A stretch of DNA of 64,000 nt from Thermodesulfatator sp. (GCA_027064165.1 JAMOQE010000065.1:1-64000), one strand, 5' to 3'; shown: positions 1 through 8,809, numbered from the stretch's first letter. Made by a program: numbers and translations. Notes: generated by a model from the letters alone, not told the origin.

Positions 1-623
1 TTACAGGGGGACCTACCAGGGAATTTATAGATGATGTCAGGTTTATTACCAATGCCTCCTCTGGCAAAATGGCTTTTTATCTCGCAAAAGAGGCTTATTA
101 TCGGGGAGCAGAAGTCTTTATTGTCTGGGGAGGAGGAAAATTGCCAGGAAATTTTCCTTATTTACCTGATACTCCATTTCCTCACATTTTCAAAGTTAAT
201 ACCACCAGAGAAATGTATGAAAGGTGTAAAAAGCTTTTTCCCTCTGTAGATATTGCGATTTTTGCCGCTGCTCCAGTGGATATAAGGCCAAGGAAAGCTT
301 TTTCGGGTAAAATCAAAAAAAGAGAACTTATGGGATTTAATCTTGACTTTGAACTCACAGAAGATATTGCCAGGGAGTTGCTTAAAGCCAAAGGGGAAAA
401 GATTGCTATAGGTTTTGCTCTTGAGGAAAAGGAAAAACTCTTTGAATATGCCTCTATAAAGCAGAAAGAAAAAGGCTTTGATTATCTTGTAGCCAATCCT
501 TTAGAAACTATGGGCAAAGAGACTTCAGATTTTTATATTTACACGCCTTCAGAAATAATTGAGCTAAAAAACACAAGTAAAGAAGAGTTAGCCCGCAGGC
601 TTTTTGGGCTGATAAGTGCATAA
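1..623 (+). CDS. coaBC: Phosphopantothenate-cysteine ligase domain of CoaBC (3' part only)
   Basis: The gene enters from outside the window and is open from base 3 to the TAA at 621-623. The first visible residues read TGGPTREFIDDVRFITN followed by ASSGKM, the CoaB signature whose Asn contacts the acyl-cytidylate intermediate. AAPVDIRPRKAFSGKIKK and a late VANPLE segment are also typical. CoaB joins 4'-phosphopantothenate to cysteine using CTP, and in most bacteria it is fused behind the CoaC decarboxylase, which would lie upstream of this window. Its 3' end overlaps the convergent ahbD gene by 36 bases, and no terminator hairpin lies between them. The family call is firm; whether the CoaC half is fused cannot be seen here. 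Confidence 0.93.
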   Translation, partial: TGGPTREFIDDVRFITNASSGKMAFYLAKEAYYRGAEVFIVWGGGKLPGNFPYLPDTPFPHIFKVNTTREMYERCKKLFPSVDIAIFAAAPVDIRPRKAFSGKIKKRELMGFNLDFELTEDIARELLKAKGEKIAIGFALEEKEKLFEYASIKQKEKGFDYLVANPLETMGKETSDFYIYTPSEIIELKNTSKEELARRLFGLISA

Positions 624-1652
624 AGGTTCTTCTTCCAAGTAATCACCGGTTGCTTCATAAGCCCTCGCCCTGCAACCTCCACATACTCTTATGTATTCGC
701 ATCTTCCACACTTGCCTTTGTAATTTTTGAAATTCCTCAGTTTGTTAAAGACTTCAGAGCCTTCCCAGACTTCTTTAAAGCTCTGTTTGCGCAGGTCTCC
801 GCACGGGATTTCTAAGTAGCCACAGGTTTGCACAATTCCTACATGAGAAATAAAGCAGAATCCAATGCCTGCAAGACAGCCCCTTGTTACAGCATCCAGT
901 CCAAAAGTTTTCTGATCCACAGTTTTGCCTTCTTCCCTTGCTCTCTGTCTTAGAATGCGATAATATTGAGGAGCACAGGTAGCCTTTAATTGAAGCCCGC
1001 TTTTTTCCCTCTGGTCATAAAACCAGTTTAAAATTTGCTCATACTCCTCTGCAGAAAGGACTTTTTCCTGAAGCTCTTTTCCTCTTCCTACAGGCACAAG
1101 CAGAAAAATGTGATGGGCAACTGCACCAAGCTTTTTGGCAAGCTCGTGAATTTTGGGAAGCTCCTCAGCATTTAAAGCAGTGATGGTAGTATTTATTTGA
1201 AAAGGAAGGCCAGCCTTTTTTAAGGCTTCTATGCCCCTTAAGGCACCTTCAAAGGCTCCTTTAACCTTCCGAAAGTTATCATGAGCCTCTGGAGAAGCTC
1301 CGTCAAGGCTAATACTAACCCTTGCAATGCCAGCCTTTTTTAACTCTCTGGCAAGTTTTTCATCAAGCAATGTTCCATTGGTGGCAAGCACAGGCTTAAA
1401 CCCCAGGGTTACTGCCTTTTCAATGATTTCAAAAAGATCTTTCCTTAAAAGAGGCTCTCCACCTGTAAGGATGATTACAGGGCTTGCAACTTCTTTTATT
1501 TCTTCCATTATGCGAAATATTTCGGAGGTGGTAAGCTCATTTTCGTAAGGCCCTTTTGAGGAGGCAGCCCTGCAGTGCACACAATTGAGATTACAGGAGC
1601 GGGTAAGCTCCCAGGCAATAAGCCTGGGAACAAATCGGGATCTTAATTCCAC
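588..1652 (-). CDS. ahbD: Radical SAM/SPASM heme b synthase AhbD-like
   Basis: A 354-residue radical SAM protein. The SAM cluster motif CNLNCVHC (CX3CX2C) is near residue 20, within the WELTRSCNLNCVHCRAAS context typical of the AhbD/NirJ group. TGGEPLLR is the glycine-rich SAM-binding strand. The cysteine-rich C-terminus (GKCGRCEYIRVCGGCRAR and neighbours) is a SPASM-type auxiliary cluster domain. In sulfate reducers and archaea AhbD decarboxylates two propionates of Fe-coproporphyrin III to give heme b. I chose AhbD over AhbC because of the RLIAWELTRSCN and VAHHIFLLVPVGRGKEL segments. Translation starts at GTG 1652 with GGAGG 7 nt upstream, overlapping the stop of the FAH gene. A related peptide- or heme-modifying SPASM enzyme is the main alternative. 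Confidence 0.82.
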   Translation of the reverse strand: MELRSRFVPRLIAWELTRSCNLNCVHCRAASSKGPYENELTTSEIFRIMEEIKEVASPVIILTGGEPLLRKDLFEIIEKAVTLGFKPVLATNGTLLDEKLARELKKAGIARVSISLDGASPEAHDNFRKVKGAFEGALRGIEALKKAGLPFQINTTITALNAEELPKIHELAKKLGAVAHHIFLLVPVGRGKELQEKVLSAEEYEQILNWFYDQREKSGLQLKATCAPQYYRILRQRAREEGKTVDQKTFGLDAVTRGCLAGIGFCFISHVGIVQTCGYLEIPCGDLRKQSFKEVWEGSEVFNKLRNFKNYKGKCGRCEYIRVCGGCRARAYEATGDYLEEEPLCTYQPKKPAG

Positions 1653-2404
1653 TTCTCTTCCTCCCTGCTCCTTATCACTTTGTTAACCAGGGAACCGATG
1701 TGTTCTATTTTTACTTCCACCACATCTCCTTCCTGTAGCCTACCCACTCCAGGAGGAGTTCCTGTGGCAATAACATCTCCGGGATTGAGTGTCATAATAT
1801 TTGCTAAAAATTTCACTAACTCAAAAGGATGAAAAATCAATTCAGATGTGTAAGAGCTTTGTTTAACTTCACCATTTACCAAAGTTTCTATTTTTAAACC
1901 CTCTGGGTCTTTTATGTCCACCCTTATAAAGGGGCCAAAAGGGGCAAAGGTATTAAAACTTTTTGCTCGTGCCCACTGGCCATCTTTTCGCTGAAGGTCC
2001 CTTGCTGTAACATCGTTAAAACAGGTATATCCCAGGATAGCTTCTTTAATCTGTGCAAGATTTCTGGGTTTATAAATATATTTACCAATTACAATGGCAA
2101 GCTCTCCTTCGTAGTGTACTTCATTGCTCTGTGGAGGAAGAATGATTTCTTCCATGTGGGCAATAGCTGCAGAAGGGGGCTTAAAGAAAAAGAGAGGTTC
2201 CTTAGGAAGCTCCATCCCCAGCTCTCTGGCATGATCCCTATAATTAAGTCCAATACCTATAATCTTGGTGGGCATGCAAGGAGGCAGGATTTTAAGCGCA
2301 GAAAGGGGAAAACTCTTTTGATCTCCTACCCTTATTACTGTATTTCCTTCAATAAAACCAAAAAATTCCCCTTCCATTGCAGACCTGAATCTTCCCAGAA
2401 ACAT
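1643..2404 (-). CDS. Fumarylacetoacetate hydrolase family protein
   Basis: A 253-residue protein of the FAH fold. GIGLNYRDHARELG, the metal-ligand strand HYEGELAIVIGK, GYTCFNDVTARDLQ and TGTPPGVG near the C-terminus are diagnostic of the small bacterial FAH-domain hydrolases, isomerases and decarboxylases, which act on 2-oxo or enol acids with Mg2+. The substrate cannot be read from the sequence. Start ATG at 2404 follows GGGAGAG. The gene overlaps ahbD by 10 bases and is the promoter-proximal member of that pair. It lies head-to-head with hyuAB, which may point to shared ring-opening or amide catabolism, but that is inference. Confidence 0.88.
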   Translation of the reverse strand: MFLGRFRSAMEGEFFGFIEGNTVIRVGDQKSFPLSALKILPPCMPTKIIGIGLNYRDHARELGMELPKEPLFFFKPPSAAIAHMEEIILPPQSNEVHYEGELAIVIGKYIYKPRNLAQIKEAILGYTCFNDVTARDLQRKDGQWARAKSFNTFAPFGPFIRVDIKDPEGLKIETLVNGEVKQSSYTSELIFHPFELVKFLANIMTLNPGDVIATGTPPGVGRLQEGDVVEVKIEHIGSLVNKVIRSREEEKWN

Positions 2405-2434
2405 AAGTTCTCTCCCACAGTTTTTTATTTTTAA

Positions 2435-2463
2435 ATTTTACCTCTAAACGTGTCTCTGGTAAA
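2435..2463 (-). promoter_or_regulatory. Promoter of the FAH-ahbD operon
   Basis: On the minus strand, TTTACC (2463-2458), a 17-nt spacer and TAAAAT (2440-2435). The predicted start is near 2428, giving a leader of about 24 nt containing the GGGAGAG ribosome site. Its -35 lies 4 bp from the -35 of the divergent hyuA promoter, so the two polymerases would compete. Confidence 0.6.
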
Positions 2464-2467
2464 GGGG

Positions 2468-2496
2468 TTTACACCTGAGGAAATATATTTTATAAT
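2468..2496 (+). promoter_or_regulatory. hyuA promoter (leaderless type)
   Basis: TTTACA (2468-2473), a 17-nt spacer and a perfect TATAAT (2491-2496). Only 9 nt separate the -10 box from the ATG at 2506, and no Shine-Dalgarno sequence is present, so the transcript is expected to begin at or within about 3 nt of the start codon. Confidence 0.75.
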
Positions 2497-2505
2497 GGGG
2501 CTGTT

Positions 2506-4449
2506 ATGAACATAGCGGTGGATACAGGGGGGACTTTTACTGATGTAGTTTATCTTGAAGATGGGGTTTTAAAGGCTCGTAAAGTTTTTTCTACGCCTAC
2601 TGATCCTTCTCAGGCTATTTTGAATGGAATTAAAGGTTTTACTCCCACAAACTTAATACACGGCACAACTGTAGGTACAAATGCCTTTTTGGAGAGAAAG
2701 GGAGCCAGAGTAGCCTTTATTACTACTTCTGGCTTTGAGGATCTTGTTTTTATAGGCCGTCAGGCGAGGCCAAAGCTTTATGATTTTTTTGTGGAAAAGC
2801 CAGCCCCTATTCTTAGAGAAGATCACACCTTTGGTATAAAAGAAAGAATTTCTGCAGAGGGAAAAGTCCTTTTACCCCTCTCTGATGGAGAAATTGCTCG
2901 CTGTATAAATTGGATAAAGGAAATTTCTCCAGAGGCCATTGCTGTATGTTTGCTTCATTCCTATCTTTATTCATTTCACGAGGAAAAGCTTAAAAGTGCC
3001 CTCACGGAGATTGGTGTGCCTCTCAGCATTTCTTCTGAAGTTTTGCCAGAGTTTAGGGAATACGAAAGGGCAAGCACAACCCTTATAAATGCTTACCTTG
3101 TGCCTGTAATGTCCCGTTACTTAAGCAGGCTTAAAGAAAAGCTGCCAGGAGCTAATCTTTATATTCAGCAGTCTAATGGAGGCTGGCTTACTGTGGAAGA
3201 GGCAAAGGAATTTGCCTGCCACACCGTGCTTTCAGGGCCTGCTGGTGGTGCTGCCGGGGCACTTTTATGGGCCTCAGTTCTTAACGAAAAAAGGCTTATA
3301 ACCTTTGACATGGGAGGCACTTCAACAGATGTGTGCCTCATAGATGGGGAGCTTCCTTTTACCAGGGAGTATGTATTTGATGGTTATCCCTTGAGTATCC
3401 CTGTGATTGATATTCATACAGTTGGGGCAGGTGGAGGGTCAATTGCTTATATTGACAGAGGAGGGGCACTCAAAGTAGGGCCTCAGAGTGCTGGGGCAGA
3501 TCCCGGTCCTGCCTGCTACGGAAAAGCACTGAATCCCACAGTTACTGATGCCAATGTAGTGCTGGGAAGGATTCTTCCCGACATGTTTCTGGGAGGAAGG
3601 TATCAACTCAAAAAAGAGCTTTCAGAAGAGGCAATTTTTTCCATAGGTAAGAAGCTCGGGCTTTCCATAGAAGAAACAGCCCTTGGTATAATCAAAGTTG
3701 CTAACATAAATATGAGCCGTGCAGTAAGAAAGGTTTCTCTTGAAAGGGGCTATGATCCTCAGGAATTTGTCCTTTTCTGCTTTGGAGGGGCAGGAGCTTT
3801 ACATGCCTGTGCTATTGCTAAAGAACTTGGCATAAAAAAAATAATGATTCCCAAGCTTGCAGGTGGCTTTTCCGCTTTTGGGCTTCTCCTTTCTCCACCA
3901 ATGAAAGACTTTTCACTTACAGTGTGGCTTGCTTCCCATGAAAAAGAAAGGCTTGCTTCGCATATAGAAACTTTAAGAAAAAAGGCATTTAAACACTTAA
4001 AAAAGGTTGGGTTGAATCCTGAAAACTTTACCGAAGAAATTTTTCTTGATCTTCGTTATAAAGGTCAGGGGTTTGAACTTACTGTCCCCTTTTCTGAACA
4101 CTTTGTAGAAGACTTTGAGGAAGAACATGCAAGACACTTCGGACATTCTTTTTCTGGAAAAGTACCTGTAGAAATAGTAACTTTAAGGCTTAGACTAAAA
4201 GGCACTCCTCTTGCTGAAAGTTTTTGTATAGAAAAAGAGAATTCTTCTTTCTCAAATTTTGAAACCAGGGTTTACACAGAGGAAGGTTATGTAAGTGTTC
4301 CTGTTGTGGATTGGAATTCTTTTTCCGTAGGGGACACATTTGAAGGTCCCATGTTAATTATAGAATCTTTTACCACGGTATGGGTGGAGAAAGGTTTTAA
4401 AGGACAGGTAAAAGAGAACTATACCCTTATTTTGGAAAGAAAGGATTAA
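2506..4449 (+). CDS. hyuA: Hydantoinase/oxoprolinase family protein, subunit A
   Basis: A 647-residue protein with the actin-like ATPase fold of the HyuA family. NIAVDTGGTFTDVV is the first phosphate loop, at the very N-terminus, which fixes the start. HGTTVGTNAFLERKGA follows, and FDMGGTSTDV is the second phosphate motif. VGAGGGSIAYIDRGG and GPQSAGADPGPACYG are also family hallmarks. Family members hydrolyse or carboxylate cyclic amides and ketones at the cost of ATP (5-oxoprolinase, N-methylhydantoinase, acetone and acetophenone carboxylases) with a HyuB partner, here encoded 1 nt downstream. The substrate is not decidable from sequence. No Shine-Dalgarno sequence precedes the ATG; the promoter suggests a leaderless message. 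Confidence 0.92.
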   Translation: MNIAVDTGGTFTDVVYLEDGVLKARKVFSTPTDPSQAILNGIKGFTPTNLIHGTTVGTNAFLERKGARVAFITTSGFEDLVFIGRQARPKLYDFFVEKPAPILREDHTFGIKERISAEGKVLLPLSDGEIARCINWIKEISPEAIAVCLLHSYLYSFHEEKLKSALTEIGVPLSISSEVLPEFREYERASTTLINAYLVPVMSRYLSRLKEKLPGANLYIQQSNGGWLTVEEAKEFACHTVLSGPAGGAAGALLWASVLNEKRLITFDMGGTSTDVCLIDGELPFTREYVFDGYPLSIPVIDIHTVGAGGGSIAYIDRGGALKVGPQSAGADPGPACYGKALNPTVTDANVVLGRILPDMFLGGRYQLKKELSEEAIFSIGKKLGLSIEETALGIIKVANINMSRAVRKVSLERGYDPQEFVLFCFGGAGALHACAIAKELGIKKIMIPKLAGGFSAFGLLLSPPMKDFSLTVWLASHEKERLASHIETLRKKAFKHLKKVGLNPENFTEEIFLDLRYKGQGFELTVPFSEHFVEDFEEEHARHFGHSFSGKVPVEIVTLRLRLKGTPLAESFCIEKENSSFSNFETRVYTEEGYVSVPVVDWNSFSVGDTFEGPMLIIESFTTVWVEKGFKGQVKENYTLILERKD

Positions 4450-4450
4450 A

Positions 4451-6022
4451 ATGCAAAGAACTCTTGCCATAGAGCTTGAGATTTTTAATAAGCTTTTTTC
4501 AGCTATTGCTGAGGAAATGGGTATTGTTCTTAGAAGATCCGGTTTTTCTCCCAATATCAGGGAGAGGTGTGATTTTTCCTGTGCCATTTTTGACAAAAAG
4601 GGAGAGCTTGTTGCTCAGGCTTCTCACATACCGGTTCATCTGGGAGCCATGCCAGAGACAATGAAACATCTTGTAGGACGATTTGACTGGAAAGACGGAG
4701 ATGTCATCATTACCAATGACCCTTTTACTGGCGGTACCCATTTACCTGACATAACCTTAGTAAAGCCTGTATTTTTTAAAGGTGCTCTTGAGTTTTTTCT
4801 TATTGCAAGAGCGCATCATGCTGATGTGGGCGGCAAATATGCAGGTTCTATGGCAGTCTCCACTCATATAGATGAAGAAGGCGTAAGGATATCTCCTACC
4901 TACCTTTTTAAAGAAGGAGAACTTCAAGAAGACTTTTTCCATTCACTTATTTCAAAACTTAGAAATCCTGAAGAAAGGGAGGGAGACTTCAGGGCTCAAA
5001 TAGCCTCACTTTTTAGGGGAGAAAAAAGACTTAAGGAACTGGTAACAAAATATGGTTTAGAAAAAGTGCTTGAAATGGCAGGAGAACTTAAAGCTTATTC
5101 TCAAAAAGCTATGCAGGAGCTTATAAAGAGCTTACCTGAGGGAGTTTATTCTTTTGAAGATTATCTTGACGACGATGGCTGCGGAACAGAAGATATACTT
5201 ATAAAGGCTCAAATCATAATAAAAGACAATAAAATTGTGGTTGATTTCAGGGGAAGTGCTCCTCAGGTAAAAGGGAGCATTAATGCTCCAAGGGCAGTAA
5301 CAGAGGCAGCGGTTTATTATGTATTTCTTTGCCTTTTAAATACCCTTGGTGACTTCCCCATAAATCATGGTTGCTTTTCCCCCATAGAAATCATTACAGA
5401 GCCGGGAACAGTGGTTGATGCGGTTTATCCTGCAGCAGTTTCAGGAGGAAATGTGGAGACTTCTCAAAGGATAGTGGATGTGCTTCTTGGAGCCCTTTCT
5501 TCTGCCTGCCCTGAGCTTATTCCTGCAGCAAGCTGCGGCTCCATGAATAATGTGGCTATAGGGAATGACTCCTTTGCCTATTATGAAACAATTGGTGGAG
5601 GCATGGGAGGAAGGCCTGGAAAACCAGGGCTTAGCGGGGTTCACACCCACATGACCAATACTCTAAATACACCTGTTGAGGCCTTAGAGCATGATTACCC
5701 CTTAAGGATTGTGCGTTATTCTCTGAGAAAGAATTCAGGAGGAAAGGGAAAGTTCCCTGGTGGAGAGGGTATAATAAGAGAATATTATTTCTGCACAGAT
5801 GCTACTGTGACACTTCTTACAGAAAGAAGAAAATACTCACCTTATGGTCTTTTTGGAGGAGAAGCTGGAGCAAAGGGAGAAAATTTTCTTATTACTCTTA
5901 GTGGAGGAAAAAAGGCACTTCCAGGAAAAGTCAATCTTGAAGTAAAAAAAGGCGAAAGGCTTGTCATTTCTACCCCTGGAGGAGGGGGCTATTCCTCTTT
6001 CAGAGCAAGGCCCTTGAAATAA
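4451..6022 (+). CDS. hyuB: Hydantoinase/oxoprolinase family protein, subunit B
   Basis: A 523-residue HyuB-type subunit. RRSGFSPNIRERCDFSCAIFD, NDPFTGGTHLPDITLVKPVF, ARAHHADVGGK and the glycine-rich GGGMGGRPGKPG and STPGGGGY segments are characteristic. It starts 1 nt after hyuA, with AAAGGA as ribosome site, so the two are co-translated, consistent with an obligate A/B complex in the cytoplasm. Length is normal for the family. Nothing in the flanking genes reveals the substrate; a lactam, hydantoin or ketone is possible. It ends 18 bp before the convergent VKOR gene. Confidence 0.92.
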   Translation: MQRTLAIELEIFNKLFSAIAEEMGIVLRRSGFSPNIRERCDFSCAIFDKKGELVAQASHIPVHLGAMPETMKHLVGRFDWKDGDVIITNDPFTGGTHLPDITLVKPVFFKGALEFFLIARAHHADVGGKYAGSMAVSTHIDEEGVRISPTYLFKEGELQEDFFHSLISKLRNPEEREGDFRAQIASLFRGEKRLKELVTKYGLEKVLEMAGELKAYSQKAMQELIKSLPEGVYSFEDYLDDDGCGTEDILIKAQIIIKDNKIVVDFRGSAPQVKGSINAPRAVTEAAVYYVFLCLLNTLGDFPINHGCFSPIEIITEPGTVVDAVYPAAVSGGNVETSQRIVDVLLGALSSACPELIPAASCGSMNNVAIGNDSFAYYETIGGGMGGRPGKPGLSGVHTHMTNTLNTPVEALEHDYPLRIVRYSLRKNSGGKGKFPGGEGIIREYYFCTDATVTLLTERRKYSPYGLFGGEAGAKGENFLITLSGGKKALPGKVNLEVKKGERLVISTPGGGGYSSFRARPLK

Positions 6023-6040
6023 CCCTTTGGCCTGGAAACT

Positions 6041-6883
6041 TTACTTACAAGGCTTACCACTGGTAATATCACAAACTCCTTCTTTTTCCTCAAACTGAAA
6101 GGGAAAAAGATAAAAACCGGTTGAAATTTCTTTAAACCAGTTAATAATGGCTTTGTCACCACAAATTATTTCAATGTTTTTTTTGTGTTTATAAATTAAT
6201 ACAGGAACTCCTTTTATACCCAGAACCTGCATCAACGGGAAGACTTCCCTTACCGGGTATTGAATTATATGAATCTTTTCTTTTTTTGCAAAGTCCTCTA
6301 CTATTTTGCAGTGTTTACAATTTTCTTTGTAAATAAGAATAGGGGAATCCGTTGGAGGCAGGGGCTTTAAGGGTATATTTACCAGGGCAGTGGCAATAAA
6401 AACAGCTAAGGCTCCAGCAAAAGCGCCTCCATAAATAAAAGCAAAATTGCTGTTTTCCCTTTGATAATAGTAATCTAAAATAGCGAATAAAAAGATTAAA
6501 CTTGCTATAGTAAGGCAATAAGAGCAATATTTCCCCAGAAACCAGGTTTGTATTCCTATGAAATATCCTTCAACTATGATAGCTCCTGTAACTATCAGGA
6601 TTCTTAATTTTAAGAAAGATTCAACAAAAATTATATTTAAAAAATCTACAAAAGAAGTAAAGAATAAATAGGCAAACAAGAGGAGCCCGAGCCAGTTGAG
6701 TAAGTTATAAGCGTCAAAGCTATGTACCACATGACAGGAGGAAGAAGTACAGAGGGACTGGCCTTGTGTATTTAAAACAATCTCTGTCAGAGTTAACACA
6801 AAACCTGCAAAAGAGATAATTGTAAGTATAATTTTTATAGATTTATTTCTTGTTTTAGTGAACATAACATTAGACTTTTTCAT
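6041..6883 (-). CDS. VKOR-family membrane oxidoreductase fused to a thioredoxin-like domain
   Basis: A 280-residue protein. The N-terminal two thirds have about five hydrophobic spans with the four VKOR cysteines: C45 and C50 in the first loop (LCTSSSCHV) and the membrane C120-S-Y-C123 pair. The last third (about 181-280) is a thioredoxin/glutaredoxin-like domain with C189-K-H-C192. Bacterial VKOR regenerates the periplasmic dithiol oxidant by passing electrons to quinone, replacing DsbB; a fused Trx-like domain is its natural partner. Menaquinone genes mqnB/mqnD in this window would supply the acceptor. The start ATG shares one base with the thiC stop (TAATG), so it is translationally coupled. 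Assignment is strong; physiological substrates are unknown. Confidence 0.88.
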   Translation of the reverse strand: MKKSNVMFTKTRNKSIKIILTIISFAGFVLTLTEIVLNTQGQSLCTSSSCHVVHSFDAYNLLNWLGLLLFAYLFFTSFVDFLNIIFVESFLKLRILIVTGAIIVEGYFIGIQTWFLGKYCSYCLTIASLIFLFAILDYYYQRENSNFAFIYGGAFAGALAVFIATALVNIPLKPLPPTDSPILIYKENCKHCKIVEDFAKKEKIHIIQYPVREVFPLMQVLGIKGVPVLIYKHKKNIEIICGDKAIINWFKEISTGFYLFPFQFEEKEGVCDITSGKPCK

Positions 6884-8187
6884 TAGACTTTTTTTCTTAT
6901 AATTTTGTAGGCTTCGTCAAATATTTTGATAGCGCAGTATTCTCCACACATGGTACAGGCCTTGCTTTTGGAAGCACCCCCCTGTTTTCTATAAGCCTTT
7001 GCTTTTTCTGGATCTATGGCAAGCTCAATCTGTTTTTTCCAGTCAAGAGCTGCTCGGGCTTTTGCCATCTCTAAATCCCATTCCCAGGCACCTTTTACTC
7101 CTTTAACCAGGTCCGCCACATGGGCTGCAATCCTGGCGGCTATTACTCCTTCTTTGACATCGTCCACAGTGGGGAGCCTTAAGTGTTCTGCAGGAGTGAG
7201 AAAACAGAGAAAGTCTGCCCCTGCAGAGGCAGAAATGGCTCCACCAATGGCAGCAGCAATGTGGTCGTATCCAGGGGCAATATCAGTAGGAAGAGGACCA
7301 AGCACATAAAATGGGGCACCGTGACATAATCTTTTTTGCAATTTTACATTAGCTTCAATTTGATCAAGAGGGACATGCCCCGGGCCTTCTATCATTACCT
7401 GCACTCCTTTCTCCCAGGCCCTTAAAGTAAGCTCCCCCAGGATAATAAGCTCCTGTATTTGTGGGGCATCTGTGGCATCCGCAATACAACCAGGTCTTAT
7501 TCCATCTCCTAAAGAAAGAGTCACATCATACTCATGGGCAATCTCCAGAAGTTCGTCAAAGTATTCATAAAGGGGATTTTCTTTATTATTGTAAATCATC
7601 CATTCCAAAATAAATGAACCGCCCCTTGAGACTATGCCAAGAACCCTTTCTTTGTTTTTTAGTCTTTCAATTACCTCCCTTGTAACTCCACAGTGCACAG
7701 TCATAAAATCTACGCCTTCCTCTGCCTGTTTCTCTATCACTTTAAAAATTTCGGAAACACTCATTTCAACGATAGACTTGTGGTGCTTTTCCACGGCCTC
7801 AACACCTGCTTGATAAATAGGCACTGTGCCCAGAGGCACCGGACACCTTTCTCTTATTGCCTGCCTTATTTCAGTAAGGTCTCCCCCGGTGGAAAGATCC
7901 ATAATGGTATCAGCTCCGTATTTTAAGGCCACTTCCAGTTTCTTTAACTCTTCTTCAAGATTGGGTCTGTCCTTGGATGTGCCTATGTTTACATTAACTT
8001 TCGTTCTTAATCCCTTCCCAATGGCACAGGGTTTGGTAACCAAAGCACTTTTATTTTTACAAAGAACTACTTCTCCCCTGGCAATTTTCTCTCTCAGCTC
8101 CTCTGGTGTAATACCTTCCTGAGTTGCACAAATTTTCATATCTTTGGTTATTTTGCCTTCTTTTGCAAGTTCAAGAATAGTTTTCAC
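6883..8187 (-). CDS. thiC: Phosphomethylpyrimidine synthase ThiC
   Basis: A 434-residue ThiC of the short form that lacks the N-terminal extension of enterobacterial enzymes. It converts aminoimidazole ribotide to hydroxymethylpyrimidine phosphate by radical SAM chemistry. Visible signatures are NVNIGTSKD, GADTIMDLSTGGD, MTVHCGVT, SRGGSF, EGPGHVPLDQI and LGPLPTDIAPGYDHI. The C-terminal cluster motif reads CTMCGEYC, i.e. CX2CX3C. A GTG at 8187 with AGGAG 4 nt upstream is the likely start; an in-frame TTG at 8190 is the alternative. The gene sits 23-24 nt after pyrR with no room for a TPP riboswitch. A BzaF-like paralogue (hydroxybenzimidazole synthase) is a less likely alternative. Confidence 0.9.
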   Translation of the reverse strand: MKTILELAKEGKITKDMKICATQEGITPEELREKIARGEVVLCKNKSALVTKPCAIGKGLRTKVNVNIGTSKDRPNLEEELKKLEVALKYGADTIMDLSTGGDLTEIRQAIRERCPVPLGTVPIYQAGVEAVEKHHKSIVEMSVSEIFKVIEKQAEEGVDFMTVHCGVTREVIERLKNKERVLGIVSRGGSFILEWMIYNNKENPLYEYFDELLEIAHEYDVTLSLGDGIRPGCIADATDAPQIQELIILGELTLRAWEKGVQVMIEGPGHVPLDQIEANVKLQKRLCHGAPFYVLGPLPTDIAPGYDHIAAAIGGAISASAGADFLCFLTPAEHLRLPTVDDVKEGVIAARIAAHVADLVKGVKGAWEWDLEMAKARAALDWKKQIELAIDPEKAKAYRKQGGASKSKACTMCGEYCAIKIFDEAYKIIRKKV

Positions 8188-8210
8188 CAAGCTCCTCCCC
8201 GGTTTTTAGT

Positions 8211-8774
8211 TCAGCAATATTTTTCTAAACAGATCTGATCTTTTCCTGAAATTTCCTGAAAATAAACAGATACATACTCATCTGGCTCAATTTTTTTTAC
8301 TCGCAGGCTTACATAATTTGGCTCTATGGGAAGTTCTCTCCCTCCTCTGTCCACAAGTACTGCAAGTTCAATTTTTTTTGGCCTTCCAAGGTCTATCAAG
8401 GCATCAAGTGCAGCCCTTGTAGTTCTCCCGGTATAAATTACATCATCCACTAAAATAATCACTTTGTCGTCAATGGGAAAAGAAATGTCTGTTTTTTTCA
8501 GGTGAGGTTGAGAAGAAATACTTGTCCAGTCATCTCTATAGAGGGTAATGTCAAGAAAGCCAGTAGGAGGTACTACTCCAAGCTTATCTTTAAAGAACTT
8601 GCAGAGCCTTTGGGTAAGCGGAGTTCCTCCGGTTTGAATTCCTATAAAAGCTACATTTTTAAGTCCTGGATGGGCTTTTAAAATGGCTTCTCCCAGGTTC
8701 GTTACCAACTTTGCAAATTTTTTGGGCCCGGCTATTACCTTTTTCTTTTTTTGAGATAAAATTTCTTTATCCAT
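8211..8774 (-). CDS. pyrR: PyrR bifunctional pyr attenuation regulator/uracil phosphoribosyltransferase
   Basis: A 187-residue type I phosphoribosyltransferase. IILVDDVIYTGRTTRAALD is the PRPP-binding loop and, with the following DLGRP and LVDRGGRELPI, is diagnostic of PyrR. In Gram-positive bacteria PyrR binds pyr mRNA leaders when UMP is high and also has weak UPRTase activity. The start ATG at 8774 has no Shine-Dalgarno sequence and lies 7 nt from a -10 box, so its own mRNA would lack the leader that PyrR regulates elsewhere. It heads a pyrR-thiC-VKOR operon. The pilZ-pyrE and carA genes nearby are plausible regulatory targets, but no PyrR-binding hairpin was recognised in front of them. 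Confidence 0.9.
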   Translation of the reverse strand: MDKEILSQKKKKVIAGPKKFAKLVTNLGEAILKAHPGLKNVAFIGIQTGGTPLTQRLCKFFKDKLGVVPPTGFLDITLYRDDWTSISSQPHLKKTDISFPIDDKVIILVDDVIYTGRTTRAALDALIDLGRPKKIELAVLVDRGGRELPIEPNYVSLRVKKIEPDEYVSVYFQEISGKDQICLEKYC

Positions 8775-8778
8775 AAAA

Positions 8779-8809
8779 AGTATATTAACCCTTTAGCTTT
8801 TTTTTTCAA
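8779..8809 (-). promoter_or_regulatory. pyrR promoter (leaderless type)
   Basis: Minus strand: TTGAAA (8809-8804), 16 nt, TAATAT (8787-8782); an overlapping TATACT (8784-8779) gives a 19-nt spacer. The ATG of pyrR begins 7 nt after TAATAT, and the intervening bases are only A, C and T, with no ribosome site. Confidence 0.55.

Noticed and set aside
8188-8210. TPP riboswitch in front of thiC
   Set aside because: The gap between pyrR and thiC is only 23 nt, far too short for a THI element, and no such fold is seen upstream of pyrR.
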